Source: Gyrodactylus bullatarudis
Lineage: Eukaryota; Platyhelminthes; Monogenea; Gyrodactylidea; Gyrodactylidae
Assembly: GCA_012064415.1 (NCBI GenBank)
Contig: SSNU01000015.1
Coordinates: forward strand, 124,001 to 188,000
DNA length: 64,000 nt
Direction: 5' to 3'
In this document: piece by piece, positions 36,910-50,373 of the stretch
How positions within the stretch are numbered: position 1 is the first letter of the stretch
Layout of the letters: the number at the start of each line of letters is the position of its first letter
Notes under the pieces: generated by a model
The model's input: the letters and a program-made list of their open reading frames with translations, nothing else
Told to the model about the DNA's origin: nothing
Database searches by the model: none
Made by a program: the position numbers and the translations under genes

Positions 36910-37676
36910 TCAACTAATTGGCAGTTGTTGAATACCATCTGCATAGAATTCTTCAGGTTTTGAAGCAAAATAGTCTTCAAGTCCAATTTTTACCTCCTCT
37001 TTTGATCTGAAATGTTTACCCTTTAGGAAATGCTGTAATGACCTGAAAAGGTGATAATCAGACGGAGAAAGATCCGGACTATACGGTGGGTGGTCAATGA
37101 GATCAAAGTTCTCTTCTTCAAAAAATTGTTTAACCTCTTTTCCCAGATGAGGTCTGGCATTGTCTTGAAGAAAAGTTATTCTACCAAATCTTGGGTAGTT
37201 TTGTCTAAGTTTAAGCACCATCTCTTTCAAGTAAGACAAATAACGCTCAGCATTGACTGTTCAGCATCCAAGAGCTCAAAGTGCACAATTCCTTTCATTG
37301 TCCAGAAGACGGTCAACATCACCTTCTTGGCGAATCGATTTTGGGTAGGCTGAGTGACATGATCTCCTACTCTCTTCCATGACCTTTTTCGACTCTGATC
37401 ACTCAAATAAATCCACTTTTCATCAGTGGTAACAATGTTCTTCAGGAAATTGTCGTACTGAATCCTGTGGAGTAGCCTTTTGACTGCTTCAACTCGACGC
37501 TTTTTTTGAGAATCATTGAGTTCGTGTAGCACAAACTCATCATATGAGTTTACGAAATTCTCCTCGCGCAGAACTCGACAAACTGAGGGGTCGGACACAT
37601 TCAATTGAGCAGAAAGAGCTCTAGAAGATAATACTCGCATTGAATAATTTAGCAAAATTAGCCCAATCTCCAACAT
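36910..37676 (-). pseudogene. Mariner-type transposase, frameshifted and N-terminally truncated
   Basis: Two minus-strand frames (37676-37227 and 37239-36910) together cover a mariner transposase from SAQLNVSDPSVCRVLRE to near the C-terminus. The first catalytic Asp is in TTDEKWIY, the second in LQDNARPH and the third in YSPDLSPSDYHLF, 34 residues apart as expected for DD34D. A frame change near 37240-37260 separates them, and most of the N-terminal helix-turn-helix is gone. The copy is dead. Confidence 0.85.
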
Positions 37677-37689
37677 ATTCTACAACATT

Positions 37690-38557
37690 TTTGTTTATTG
37701 CCAAGATCTGGCACTATTAAACCAATATGAATAGACAGCTGGTTGGTGATGAGTTAAATTTTGTCATAATCTATTTCTTGATGGTACCAAATTATCTAAT
37801 ACCGTTGAACATGATTTTGGGCTTGTCTTATCTAGGGATTTTTCGGCCGAAACAAAATCATCAAGGGTGTGAAAGTTTTTTCTGATGAAACGCCCAACGG
37901 AAATCTATATGTGTATTCATTCAAAATTCATGAATTATTGCTAAGCTTCCAGTTAAATGACGAGAGAAAAAAATATCTACAGGATTAAAAATAGCAATAT
38001 GTAACTTTGGAACGATAATGCTTGCCGGGTCTCTCAAGACTTAATCCAGGAATTTGATTATATACTGGTACATTGCAAATTTTTTTGCGCTTCCATTCGA
38101 TAAAAAGAACTCTGCTCAGTGAGGGGGTGAGATGTCCATTTTTTGATGATCCTGTTTCTAGGCTACTTCATTTTTTTCGCTTCAGAAATCCATCCGTTAG
38201 TAACTGACCTGAATGTAACTTTTTGATATCATTATCGAAGAAAACGAATGTTGATCATGAACCAAAGTGCGAATGATAATCAAGTTCTTCACAGGTTGTC
38301 TTTGAGCTCTTACCACTAAATACTCTTGAATACTACGCATTTCAATTGAGAACTAGAGTTACTTACCAAGTCATTAGATGGAAACAAAGATTTCTTTTAT
38401 CTCATGATTAAATACAAGTTTTTTTATTTACAAAGTGAAAAAAATGTACAAAAAAGGTTCTTTCTACGTTTTCTTCTGTAGAATATCCAATTTCACGGAA
38501 CACGTAGATTTGACTAGGCATATTTCATAGAAGGAATCAGATTGGTCCAGTTGAAAA
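37690..38557. other. Intergenic / 3' flank of the BTB gene
   Basis: No supported coding sequence or recurrent repeat. It probably includes the 3' untranslated region of the minus-strand BTB/BACK gene. Confidence 0.45.
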
Positions 38558-41197
38558 TCAATATCTCAAAGGTGCGTTCTGTGCCGAATGTGATGGAGGA
38601 TCTCGGAAAGATGAAACCCGTCGACCTCTACTTGGCGGAGTCTGGTTATAACCATAAAAGCTGTCAGAATCTTCAAAGCAACTTAGATAATTTTTCGGTA
38701 TCCGAGCCGAAGAGGGTCTGTTATTCTCATTGGAATCTTTTTGCAACGAATTCACTTGGTAATACCTGGGGTTGTATCGACGTGGACTCGTAACAGTCTC
38801 TATGGGATATTCAGTTGCAGATGGGGATGAAGAATCTGGCGTGAAATGATGAAGATAGTGGTTCTTGGAGAAAACAACCCTCCTTTTGGGTATTGAGGTG
38901 TCCCTTTTTGCTACATTTTCTGCTGCTATGTTGTTTAGAGTGTCAGCTTCACTTCCAGATGAGCTCAACTGAATTCTCGAGACGTTGACTGACTGTGGTA
39001 AAGATCGATTTAATGTTAATTTATCAAGGTTGTTGCATGACATGAAAGAGTTGTGTCCTAGGGGAGATTTCAAATTAGAGCTCAGAGGCTTTGCTTTCAT
39101 TGTAAAGGAGTGAGGCAAAGTTCCAGTACTTGGAATGCAAGGAAATACATTCTTTGGCTGAAAATAATCTATACTGGACTGATTATTCTGAAGAGACTGC
39201 GGATTATTGTCCAACGAACTCGATGGTCTGGATGTTGGAAAACCTACAGATGATTTTCTAGCTATGCTCGGTTTTTTTCTGAGAGAAAAATTTGATAATT
39301 TGTTATATATTTTTATTTCTTGGTCAACTTACATTTCCGAGTATCTTCTGATAATTTTGGTGTTGCTAAAGGAATCCGACATTAAAACATTATTTTCTTT
39401 AAGATCGTTGGCACAACAAAAGTTGCCTAGCATGTATTTCTTGAGATTCTCAAGGGAGTCTCTATCCGCTGCTGACCATACGGGGATTATATCTGTGAGA
39501 CCGGTGTTATCATTCTGACTGAGAAGTCGAAAGCTTACAGCCAAACCAAATAGATGAGAGGCAGTTGAAATACAATTTTCCCTAACCTAAACCAGACAAG
39601 AGATGCATTAGAATAAGTAAAAATTACTTCTGAAACTTCTATTGTCAAATAGGACTCTTCCAAATCATATCGGTTGGGTTGGGTTGGCGGTAGGCTGACC
39701 TGGCGTCTCAAGCCCATCCTCGGATATGTATAAGTCGAACCGCAGGCATAAGTCGTTATAGTAAAGCAACATCTCGAGATAACTCCGGTAAAATAGGGAA
39801 GTACTTCAGCTTCGCCAGCTGATCCGAAAAGCATTTTCCTGGAACTATTATGACTCCACTGGTGATCTTTTCCATTATAAGGATATGATTTTTCTTCTGA
39901 CGCAACATAGGACCTATACACATGAATGGCAGTGATGGCTTCTCCCGGTCCAACTTCGAGTTGACCTCTGAAATAAATTCAGAATAAATCAATAACTTTT
40001 ATATTGTTGACAAAGTTACAAAGAGAATTACGAACCCAGGCGCTGTTTTTTTCGTGTCAACATTTCCGAATGCTATCGACTCCTCTACGTCCATCCAGAT
40101 GTTTTTGAACGATTGCCTACACCCGATAATGTACCGTTCCCTCAAGTCCATGAAAAATTCAATAGATTTCAATGTCCACCTTTTCGGGTCGATATGCGCC
40201 GATGGGCAACTGATCCCTTTGGAGATGGTCTGGAAATTATTACTCTTTGGATAGTAAACAATGAAGCCTAAACTGGAAAACTTGTAATTGGAGGTAATGT
40301 TGAACTCGTTCTTTGGATCGTGATCCTCGTGGTAACTCTTTATGGCCGCTTTTACAGTTGGGGGTAGATTAAGTTCTTCAATTAGACGATTCTTATCCAG
40401 GTTAACCCTGTTCTCAGACCAAATGTCAATTAGTGTTAGGATAGTGATTACATAGTAATTTCCAATGAGGTGAAAAGTTTCTGTTGGATCTAAAAGGATT
40501 ATAATTTCTCTAATTCATCTCACCCAGTAGACACAAATATGGAGACTTTAAAATTGTTAATAATTCCTTTGGCTTTAGACTTCGAAATAATTCTCTATTC
40601 TGGTACAGCTGATGTGAGAAGAAACAACAAATGTATGCAAATGATTGGACAGCCAAATTTCTGAGATACTGAGAACTCTTGTAGGTCAATTGCCATAGTA
40701 AAATGCACGTGTCCTTATTGAGGAGACTTCTCATGTAACGTTCTAGCAGTATACAAACACAATCAATCTGTTTATAGGAGGAAAGTGGTTAGAAATATTC
40801 AAATACTTACACATAATGCTTCTGCCTCGAGATAAGCCTCCTGAACAGCTTTAAGTTGAAGCTCAATTGAGTTGTATTTAGATCCGGGAAAGGAACTCTT
40901 CCTTAAACAGTAGATGATATTCTCAAAGGTGTTCTTGGGCGTACTCTCGAGATTGATAACATTCAACTGGCTGAGTTGATAATCCTTAATGGACTGTCTC
41001 TTGAAAAATTCCGAGTGCTCGTCTAGTAGAGACTTTTCCACTGGCATTAGAGAACTAGAATCCTTGAGGCGTATGAAGTAGAGGTCAGATCGTTTCGGCG
41101 AACCGCCTACAAGCAATGGCATATTATTAATATTATTGTTGACTGGAGTTATTGATTGCTTCAATGAAGTCCGTCGATTCAAAGTTCCCAATGACAT
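38558..41197 (-). CDS. BTB/BACK-like domain protein with Ser-rich tail
   Basis: Six exons: 41197-40811, 40767-40524, 40489-40036, 39967-39628, 39586-39333 and 39278-38558. The product is 799 aa with phases closing. Introns are 43, 34, 68, 41 and 54 nt. Residues about 35-125 look like a BTB/POZ fold (SDLYFIRL, EHSEFFKRQSI, TFENIIYCLRKSSF). Residues about 130-215 look like BACK (YLRNLAVQSFAYICCFF, LFRSLKPKELLTIL, SPYLCLLG). The middle part (about 215-560) is unfamiliar, with Cys/Tyr-rich stretches such as GVISRCCFTITTYACGSTY. The last 240 residues are Ser/Asn/Pro-rich and likely disordered. BTB/BACK proteins often serve as cullin-3 adaptors, but no Kelch repeats follow here. Function is unknown, and the BTB call is by pattern only. 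Confidence 0.7.
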
Positions 41198-43380
41198 TGT
41201 TCAATAGATTTCTCTCGGTCACCTCGACTAATATTTCATTAACCTAAAAATCACAATGTAACACTGATGATGATGTTCTCGTCAAGTTTCGATTAGTAAT
41301 GAAATCATAATAGTTAAAACTGTTAGTAAAGACAAAAAAACTGCTATACTCTGAAGAATGAGACTCTTACTACGCAGTAATCATGCGCAAACAGAATAAA
41401 GCAAAAAAAGTGTTAGAGAGTGAAGAGACCACTATAGAGTGACAGTGAATGAGAAATTTTAGACTCTCAACTACTATATTTATGTTCTTTCACTTACATT
41501 GACACAAAATATCTGTATCTGTTTTTTTCACTAAAAATGAATCGTTATTTTTTGTAAAAGAGAAAGTATTCTATGATGTGAAAGTCTAAGGCGGTTGAAT
41601 ACTTCTAAAAATAGTAGTAATTCTGATCATAACAATTATTGAATTGAATAATAGAAGAACGGACATGTAAGGTTCTTAGAAAAATACTTCTCATGGTATG
41701 TTTATTGTACGACGTGTAACACAACTACGATCATGAAAAAAAACTATAGAAAGGCCTGGATTGATCTCTTGATTGATTATTTCTAATGAGTGAAAAGTCA
41801 CACCTTCGAATCTTAAGTTGGCTGAAGTTTTCTCAATTCTTGTAATACAAAATTTGGAAGCATTTTATTGATGTGCAAAATTTGAGTTTCTCCGGAAGAA
41901 ATTAAGGTTCAGTATTTAAACAACGATGAATCGATATAAATTTATTTTCGATCAACCTTAGAAATATCAAGATTGTGTAATAAAAGTTTAAGTAAGATTC
42001 ACTTCTTATCTAAATATCGCAAAACAATTGAATTAATATTTTTTTGATTTTTATTTAGGTTTCTACTTCTAAGTAGATGTATAATAATTATTAAATTAAC
42101 CATATTTTGTTTAAATTTCAGAAAAGCATATTGGTTGCGGATAGAATTAATGAGGAATCAGATAGATGTTCACTAGAAGGAGTCATCTGAAATAAAACTT
42201 TTTTAATATTTTTTCATCAGAAGAAATTAGATAGTATCAATTTGAAATCCTAATAATCGGGTCTATTTTCATCAATTAAAAAAATAAAATTTTCCTGAGT
42301 TTCATATTCAGACTAATTAGATTGGGTTTCTTCTCTAATTTTCATCCTAAAAAATATCTTTTGATGACTTCAATCTTACTAAACACAAATACTAAATCTT
42401 AAATTAAGGCTCCTCAAGTTTTAAGCTGTACTATATTAGAAACTTTTAAGTTTCTCAGCCTGATAAATTAAATTAGTTATAAATTATGAGTCATAGGGCG
42501 AAAAAAAATATGTTTTGCATATTTTTAAAACTGTCATATACCCCTTTTAGAAATCGAATGCGAATGTAGTTATGCAAACTGTTTTTAAAAATTCTAATTT
42601 TTAGACCACATATTTTACATATTTTTAAGCTTATCACATTTTTATTCTAAGTGTATAATTTTGCACTATTTTATGCATATTATAGAACTTAGCAACAATT
42701 TTTTCATCCCTTCTCAAACAAAGTAGGCTGATTGAGATAAATGTGATACAAACCTCCATTTGTTGTCAAGGTCTTATGTAGTGAACAGAATAGGATAAAA
42801 TTTTAATTTTCATACTTCTCTCTCATTGGTACAATTTAAAGTTATTGAATCGGTTCTCAGAGTCAATCATTAAAATAGGTGTCAAGCAACAAGCATTTAC
42901 GAACTTTCCCAATGAAATATTTTTCATTTAAACTATTATGAAGTAATAATACCTAAAAAAAATGAACTACATATTTCGACATATATTTTTTCGAAAATGG
43001 CATTGCATATTTTTTGTTGCCCTATAAATTATGTCTTATAACTAGTAGAGGTGGATGAAATTTAAATATCGCTCGGGTCAGATGAATCATGATAGAAAAT
43101 TTGATAAAAATACCAAAACTATCAAAATTATAGTTTGATATGTCTTCAAGTTACTATAAATTACAAAAATTAGTTTTCGTGATTTGAATTGCCACCATAG
43201 ATTTTTCCCGCACAAAACCGAATCTCCAGTAATATGATAAAACATCACTTACGATAGCTTAAAAGAAAGAGAATAATTCATGTATTCAAATTATACTTAT
43301 TTTTGTTTTAATTGCCTAACTAAATTGAAAAATTTTAAATATTTATAAATTCATAAAGTAATCAATTAACATCATCAAAA
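41198..43380. other. Intergenic, upstream of the BTB gene
   Basis: About 2.2 kb of AT-rich DNA with no open frame of note, no recurring repeat family that I recognise and no RNA gene. The BTB promoter should lie next to 41198. Confidence 0.5.
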
Positions 43381-43850
43381 TGCCCTGTCAAACAATGTGG
43401 CAAATAATGAGCTTGAAAACCCTCAACCTCTTCCTCTCACGATGCTTCCAACAAATTTAGACGTTTATAACCTTCTTAGACTAAAAACAAGACCGCATCC
43501 AACAAAAGAAATATCAAAATTCAGACGTCAGGTTGCTGATAAATTGATAGATTTTTATGAAAAAGTTGGAATAGTAGCCAAAGATTACCGGCCAATTGTT
43601 AGAAGTTTAAAAGAACAAACGTAATAAGCTGAGAGGTTCAAAATTTCTTAGAAAAATGTGGAATCAGCTTTTTCCAGTGGCAAGATGTTCTTGCTTGTCA
43701 ACTTCACGCTCGCCTTGTAACCAGAAAAAGTTTTTTCATTATCTGACTAAAGAATTCTTGAAAGACCCATCATCAGACAGAAGTTATACTAGGCCCTCAA
43801 AAATAGTACCAAAAAAGATGAAAAATAGTATCTCATCAAATGAAAAATAA
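43381..43850 (+). pseudogene. Broken Cys-containing element-like ORF
   Basis: Two adjacent plus-strand frames (43397-43624 and 43656-43850) are separated by a stop. The first has YNLLRLKTRPHPTKEISKFR. The second reads MWNQLFPVARCSCL...CNQKK then KEFLKDPSSDR. The order 'LF..C.C ... EFLxDxxxxR' resembles uncharacterised Cys-rich proteins that occur in many copies in some invertebrate genomes and may be element-borne (recalled pattern, not searched). It appears degraded. Confidence 0.3.
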
Positions 43851-44198
43851 TTAGAAAAAAGTACTTTCAAGAAAATTTAAGGGATTTTGAGTTAAAAATT
43901 AGTCCTCTACCGTAAATTTTTGCAGAATATTTAGTCGATCTTGTGTCAACAAAATTTCTGAATTTTCTTCAAATTTTTATTCATGATAGAAAATGACCCT
44001 TCAACTGTTCTTGTTCATACTTTACAAAATACATACATTCTATATCCTTTTAGATCAAATTTTAAATTCATAAAGAAATATTACCCAACAAAAAGCTACG
44101 ATCTAGATGCTATTTTCTTAGATGATGAAAGCTCGATAACAGGAATATAGCTATCAATTGATTGAAAATTGTGATTCGTAGCAGGTTGAGGAATACTA

Positions 44199-45443
44199 AA
44201 GCTAATTGATATGAAGTTGGGAATATATGATTTTTACAAAAAATCTCGATATTTTCATCAAGAAGTCGAATTTGTTGAAGATTTTTTGGAACCTTGCTTT
44301 TACCTTTTGAAGAAAAAAATTCTGAAAAAAATTATTTTTATGAAAAATATGGTCATTTTTCAAATTCCCATTTGACGCCAAAATCCCATTTTTTCGAACT
44401 TTGAACTGAAAAATTTTATTGATTTGAAAGTTGGAAGTTGAACAAAAGAGGTTTTCAGGATCAAGATTAGATAAGAAAGCTGACTAGCACCGTCAAGTTA
44501 TCGACAGTTACCCCATTATCGAGAGATTTTGAATTATCGAAATTTCAAGTAGTGAAAATGATCAAAATATCGAATTTCAACTATAATAAGGCTATGCATC
44601 AGATAAGATTCAGTTGAATTGATTTTCTTGTCTAATCCTTATCTTGAAAAAACTCTCTTGATCACCTTTTAATTTTCAAATCAATAAAAAAGTTCGGTTC
44701 AAAGTTCGAAAAGATGGGATTTTGGCGCGAAATGGGAATTTGAAAAAATCGAAATTTCTGTAAAAATCAAAGAGTCCCAACTTAAATTCCCAATCAAATT
44801 CAAATATACTAATGCTGCCCACTTTTACCATTTGAAGAAGAAAAATCTGAAAAAAATTATTTTTATGAAAAATATAGTCATTTTTCAAAATCCCATTTTT
44901 TCGAACTTTGAGCTGAAATTTTATATTGATTTGAAAGTGGGAGGCTAATCGAAAGAGTTTTTTCAGGATCAAGATTAGACAAAAAAGCTGACTAGCATCG
45001 TCAAGTTATCGACAGTTACCCCATTTTCGAGAGATTTAAAATCATCGAAATTTCATTGATTTTCAAGTAGTGCAAATAATCAAGAAAAAAAATTCCGCTC
45101 CCAAACGATAATAAGGTTAAGCATTAGATCAGATTCAGTTGAATTGATTTTCTTGTCTAATCTTGATCCTGAAAAAAACTCTTTCGATCAGCCTCCCACT
45201 TTCAAATCAACAAAAATTTTCAGTTCAAAGTTCGAAAAAATGGGATTTTGGTGCCAAATGCGAATTTGAAAAATGACCATATTTTTCATAAAAATAATTT
45301 TTTCAGATTTTTCTTCTTCAAATGGTAAAAGTGGGCAGCATGAGTAGGATTCCAGGAAATATTTAACAAATTCGAATTCTTGATGAAAATATCGAGATAT
45401 TTTGTAAAAATCATAGATTCGCAACTTCATATCAACTAACTTT
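44199..45443. repeat. Two partly duplicated family A fold-back repeats
   Basis: A first copy runs from agctaattgatatgaagttg at 44199 to about 44800. A second lacks its outer left end and runs from about 44814 (gctgcccacttttaccattt) to catatcaactaacttta at 45443. Between them the outer terminal sequence is lost. Both keep the 'cgacagttaccccat' and 'cccaaacgataata' type core. All open frames here are repeat by-products. Confidence 0.7.
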
Positions 45444-46009
45444 ATATAAGAAGTCTCTTGAACTATTTTCTGATATTATTACAAATTACATTTCATATTT
45501 TTCAACCCATTGAGTGAAAAAACCGCCATTTAATCTTTAATAAAATGAAAGCGTTTGATAAAACCACAAAAATTTCTTTCTTGAATATCATATTATGCAT
45601 TAAAATAATCACAAGTATCATCATCATTTTTGTTGTTAGAGTCAAATTGAATTTAATTATGAATACATTTCAATATCTTTTAGGGTTACATTTAGGGGCA
45701 ATATTGTATCGTACTTAACCAGTTCAAATATAGATTTACAATTCAATTTTAAATCAGGTTTTGTGAAAAAATAGACAAATTGGACACTGGACTGTTACGA
45801 ATCTGGAAGCATAAATCTAATTCTGGAATGGGACACAATCTAATATTTTTATGAACAATACTGTCAACAATAAAAATGGTTAATACATGATTAATGTCAA
45901 AGATAATACACTGGAAAATAAATAACAGTAAGATTACACTCGATAACTTCACACCAGAAACAATGCAGATCAATCTTTTCAGTACACTGTTGAAAATAAG
46001 AAGAACAGT
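45444..46009. other. 3' flank of the amino acid transporter
   Basis: AT-rich sequence without a supported gene. It probably includes the transporter's 3' untranslated region. The frame 45973-45749 is hydrophobic but has no family signature. Confidence 0.4.
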
Positions 46010-49000
46010 TTAATTGCTTGATGCACTCTTGACCGAGTCCTCATTTAGGTCGTTAACATTCTTGGCGCTTTCGTCTGTGGAAGCAGTAGTCATGTCTAGG
46101 TTAGAATAGTCTCTTTTGAAAATTTCCGCTTTTCGGCTAGATGTCTCATTCACATCAACGTCCTTGGTTAGAAGTTGATCTCTCATCTCACTGTAACTGC
46201 TCAATTTACTGTTCTTCCAACTGTAGGTGAAGTAGATGAAAAAGCCTAAACAAGAGTTACAAGAATTACATAATAGTTGAAATTTCAAAGTTTTATTCAC
46301 TATAGAGGCAGTTAATAAATGTGTAAAACCTTTTAATAATCTAAAAACCTTTTCATAGAAAATTTTCCCATTTACACTGCTATATTTCTGAGCGACCATC
46401 AAGTGCTTTCAAGGATTTCTGCAAGGTAAGTCTAGTTGTTTGAAACAACTTGTTTCTAATAAAATGTAATTTCTTTGATTGAAGATACATCTTTATTTTA
46501 CAGAAATTTTTAGGTTTAATATTTTGAATTACATATGAGCCATGGCCCTGAAAGGATTAGGGGATTGATCAGTTCAATCAGTTTATTTAGTTTAGGTTAG
46601 TTAAACACGCAACCTTTACTCAAGTAATGTAGCTGATAGTATTTTATTGTTTATTAAAAAACTGATTTTTTTCATCAAATTTGTAGCTTACCAATCAAGA
46701 TCCAGATAATGAACCGAACCCAGGTCATTGGAGAGAGTTTCACGATGAGACACAGATTTAAGAAAATACAAGCTGCCGGAATCAAAGGTACAAATGGTAC
46801 CTGAAAATTTAGACAAAAAGAAATTAATCCTCAAAAATTTACAATATAATATTTAACTAACTAATGCTTTAGAAAATCATAAAGGTTCAAACCAATAAGC
46901 TACAATTCATAAGCCTAAAGACTTCCTTTTTCCTCATTGGGTCTCATTCTTTAGAATGTGGTTCGTCTTTATCTAGTTTAATAGAGACATTTGATTGGTC
47001 AAATTTGAAGGGAATGTACTCCCTGAGTATCTGAAATATTCTTTTTCTTACATTCTAAAGCTTTCGTGATGGATTTTTTACGCCTTAGTGCATCTGATCA
47101 AAACTTTCAAACTAAATTCACTCAAAAGTACGCAACCAACTGAATTTTGCAGAATCTGTATTACAAACTTTGACCAAGTTGCAGATGGATGAAAAGGATT
47201 CAATACCTTTATCTTACAAGAAACTCTGCAAATATGTATCCATTATGGGTCCGAAGAATTGCGGCCGCAGCATCCCCTTCCAGTAGACCGTACCCCCCCC
47301 CTTAAGAGCCAGATTTCAGATCAATTTTTTAGTTTTTAAAAAAACATGAAACTATCACAGATATACATTTATCTTATCCAATTGTTATACTAAACCTAAT
47401 TGACATGAAGATGAGAATTTACTATTTTTACAAAAAGCTCGATATTTTTCTCTGGATTCACAGATTAAAATAATTTTTTGAATTCTAATAATTCTTAATT
47501 GAGCTAAAAAGTTGTTGATATTCAAAAAAAATTCAATCTGACTGAAATTAGGCCAACTTTTGGATTTCGAAAGTGCACCAAATTTCCACTTTTTCAACTT
47601 TTGAACCGAAAATTTGTATCGATTTCGATTATTCGAAGCAGTTAAGTTATGACATTTTTGATCAACATTAGACGAAAAATTCAAATTTGGCCATAGAGAG
47701 GGCGAAGAAACTATTGTTTCCGAAAAAAAAGTTAAACTTCAAGATTTTGGCTCAGTGATAATCGAAAAATTTAAATGGTTCGATTTCCCACAATAATGAC
47801 AAATTTCAGTGAACTTCCATAGTTGAAAAAGTGGAAATTTGGTGCACTTTCGAAATCCAAAAGTTGACCTAATTTTGGTCAGATTGAATTTTTCTGAATA
47901 TCAACAACTTATTAGCTCATTCCATTTAGAATTCAAAAAATTATTTTAATCTGTGAATCCGGAGAAAAATATCGAGTTTTTTGTAAAAATAGTAAATTCT
48001 CGTCTTGTCATGTCAATTAGGTTTATAATTATAAAATTTGAAAAAACCTCATACAATCAACTAGCAAAAAACTACCATAAATAAACATAATTCGAAAAAT
48101 TGTCTCAACTAACAATGCATGAGGAATAAATTTCCTATGATAAACACGGATAAAATTTGGAATTTTTATTTTGGTTTTTGTGTCGAAATTTTCACCGATT
48201 TTCAGAAAAATTTTGCAAAGTTTTTTTCTACAGCTAGTTTTAACAGTCTAAAAACCTTTTGGGATAAATAAAAATACAACCATTACGATCAAAATTTATT
48301 CTACTTTCAGATGGTATAAAATTTATTACTCTAGTGTTTTTAATCTTTCATTAAATAGTAAAAGTTTAAGAGATGTTTTTCGAAATTTCAAAAATTTGGG
48401 TTTTGCCCATTATCTCAGCTCACAGATAGCCAAATTTTTTTAAATACCAGATTCTTGATCAGGGTTAAATTTTACATCAGAATCTAATACCTAGAAATAA
48501 CCAGCTGCAAAAAAAATTCAAATCACCACCAGTGTTATTATTATTATTCCTGTAAATATTTTTAATATTTTTTAAAATCTAAAGATAATCATCATTGTCA
48601 AAATATTTGAAAGACCTGAGTATATCAATATCGACCAAGGCTTAGATAATTTTGGGATAAGACTCACTTTAAATGTATCGAAATTAATATTTTGTTCATG
48701 CATAATCATAATGGCAAGGCTGAGACCGCCAACAAAAATTGCAAACAGCAGAATGGACCAGATCAAAAAGTTTCCACTTATCAAGTACGCGACACCCGGT
48801 AAAAGGATAGCAGCTACAATGGCACTACACACTGTAAAAACACCTAAAGCAGCCAGGGGTGCATGCCCAGGTTGTATATTCTTGAGAATCGGCAGTTGGC
48901 TAAAGGACTTTTTCAGTTTACCGATTGACTCTGGAATCATTTGGACCTTATCATCTTCCCCTTTTGTTGGATAGGACTCTTCGTCTTGTTCTAAGCGATT

Positions 49001-50373
49001 GTGACTCTCGGAAGACTTGAATAGATCTGGATGTAAATAGCGGAATATGCAGACGTTAACCGAAGCGATTGTATAAGCCATAAGAGTACCGATGCTTAAG
49101 AAATCAGCCAATGTATGAATATCACAGAGGAACGACAATAAAGCAGAGAGTCCTCCAAACACTGACAAAGCAACAACAGGAATCTACAATTAGAAAGCAA
49201 ACATTTAAAAATAATTTTTATAGTCTAATTCACTCATTAGATTTAAATAAAATTCGATAAAATTATTGAATTTACCTGAGTTGACTCATTGACATATCCA
49301 ATCCAGGCGGGCAGTAGACCATCAGAGGCCATTGCATAGACCAGTCTAGGCATTGCATACATGCTGGTGAAGAGGCTAGCTGTTAAGCCGAGAATGCTTC
49401 CGATACCAGTTACATAGCTGGCCCAATAGAAACCTCGATCACGGAATGCTGTTGGATAAGCACTATTACGATCTACCTTGTACCAGGGTATGAAAAGTGT
49501 CAGGCTTAGCGACGATATTACAAAGAGAAACTTTACAATCCCAACTGATAGACTCGTGGCAATTGGTAGGGATTTCTTTGGGTCCAAAGCTTCTTCACAG
49601 CTAACAGTTATAGCATCAAAGCCGATAAACGCATAAAAGCATGTTCCAGCCCCAGCTATCATCCCTGAAAATCCATATGGTAGGAATGAATAATTCCCAG
49701 CTCCATCAGATGTAAACGGAACACTTGATTTATGCGTAATCATCACAAGAGTCGAGAGAAGAATGACAGAAAGATTAAGAATTGTCACAACCGAATTCAA
49801 ATTCACTGACAACTTGGCTCCCATACTCAAAAATAGACCCAGAACAATGATTATAGCCATACTAAGAAAGTCTGGATATGATCCCAGAAATTCAGCATCT
49901 TGAGGAAACTTTCCAATATACTCCATAGTACCATTCTTTATCGCGTGATGAGATAAGGAATCAATGATTCCACTCCAGCCTCTTGCAACACTAGCCACTG
50001 ATAAGACATACTCCAGAATGACAGACCATCCAATGAGAAAAGCCAGAAACTCGCCACTTGCAATATAAGTGTACATGTAAGCAGATCCAGCCTTTGGAAT
50101 TCTCGAGCCTAATTCAGCATAGCAGATACTATTGAGAAGAGCAGTGAATCCGGCAATAAAATAAGAAAGAAATGTAGCTGGACCGGCTTTGTCCCGAATC
50201 ACTGTTCCTGTAAGTACATAAATTCCAGATCCTGCCATGTTTCCTATTCCAAGAAGCGTTAAATCGAAAACTGTTAAACACCTCTTCAAAGGAGTTTCCA
50301 TATTAGTGTCAAGAGGCTTTGACCTCCTCATTGACCTCCATATTTCAAAGGAATAATCCTTTAATTTATTCAT
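46010..50373 (-). CDS. Cationic amino acid transporter (SLC7 CAT family)
   Basis: Four exons: 50373-49276, 49183-48668, 46800-46692 and 46245-46010, giving 652 aa, the usual CAT length. The start fits CAT proteins (RSKPLDTNMETPLKRCLTVFDL). The consensus loop for substrate binding is GIGNMAGSGIYVLTG, followed by AELGSRIPKAGSAYMYTY. GFDAITVSCEEALDPKKSLP and the C-terminal MTWVRFIIWILIG with FFIYFTYSW are also typical. About 14 membrane segments are predicted. It should carry Arg, Lys and ornithine across the plasma membrane without sodium. I do not choose among CAT-1 to CAT-4. The long intron 46801-48667 contains a family B fold-back repeat. The gene is head to head with the DeSI-type gene. Confidence 0.93.
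47392..48027. repeat. Fold-back repeat, family B
   Basis: A 636-bp palindromic element with ends aaacctaattgacatg and catgtcaattaggttt. The arms pair over more than 200 bp, and the centre near 47710-47810 shares 'ggttcgatttcccacaata' with the copy at 24592. It lies in the transporter intron. Confidence 0.75.
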
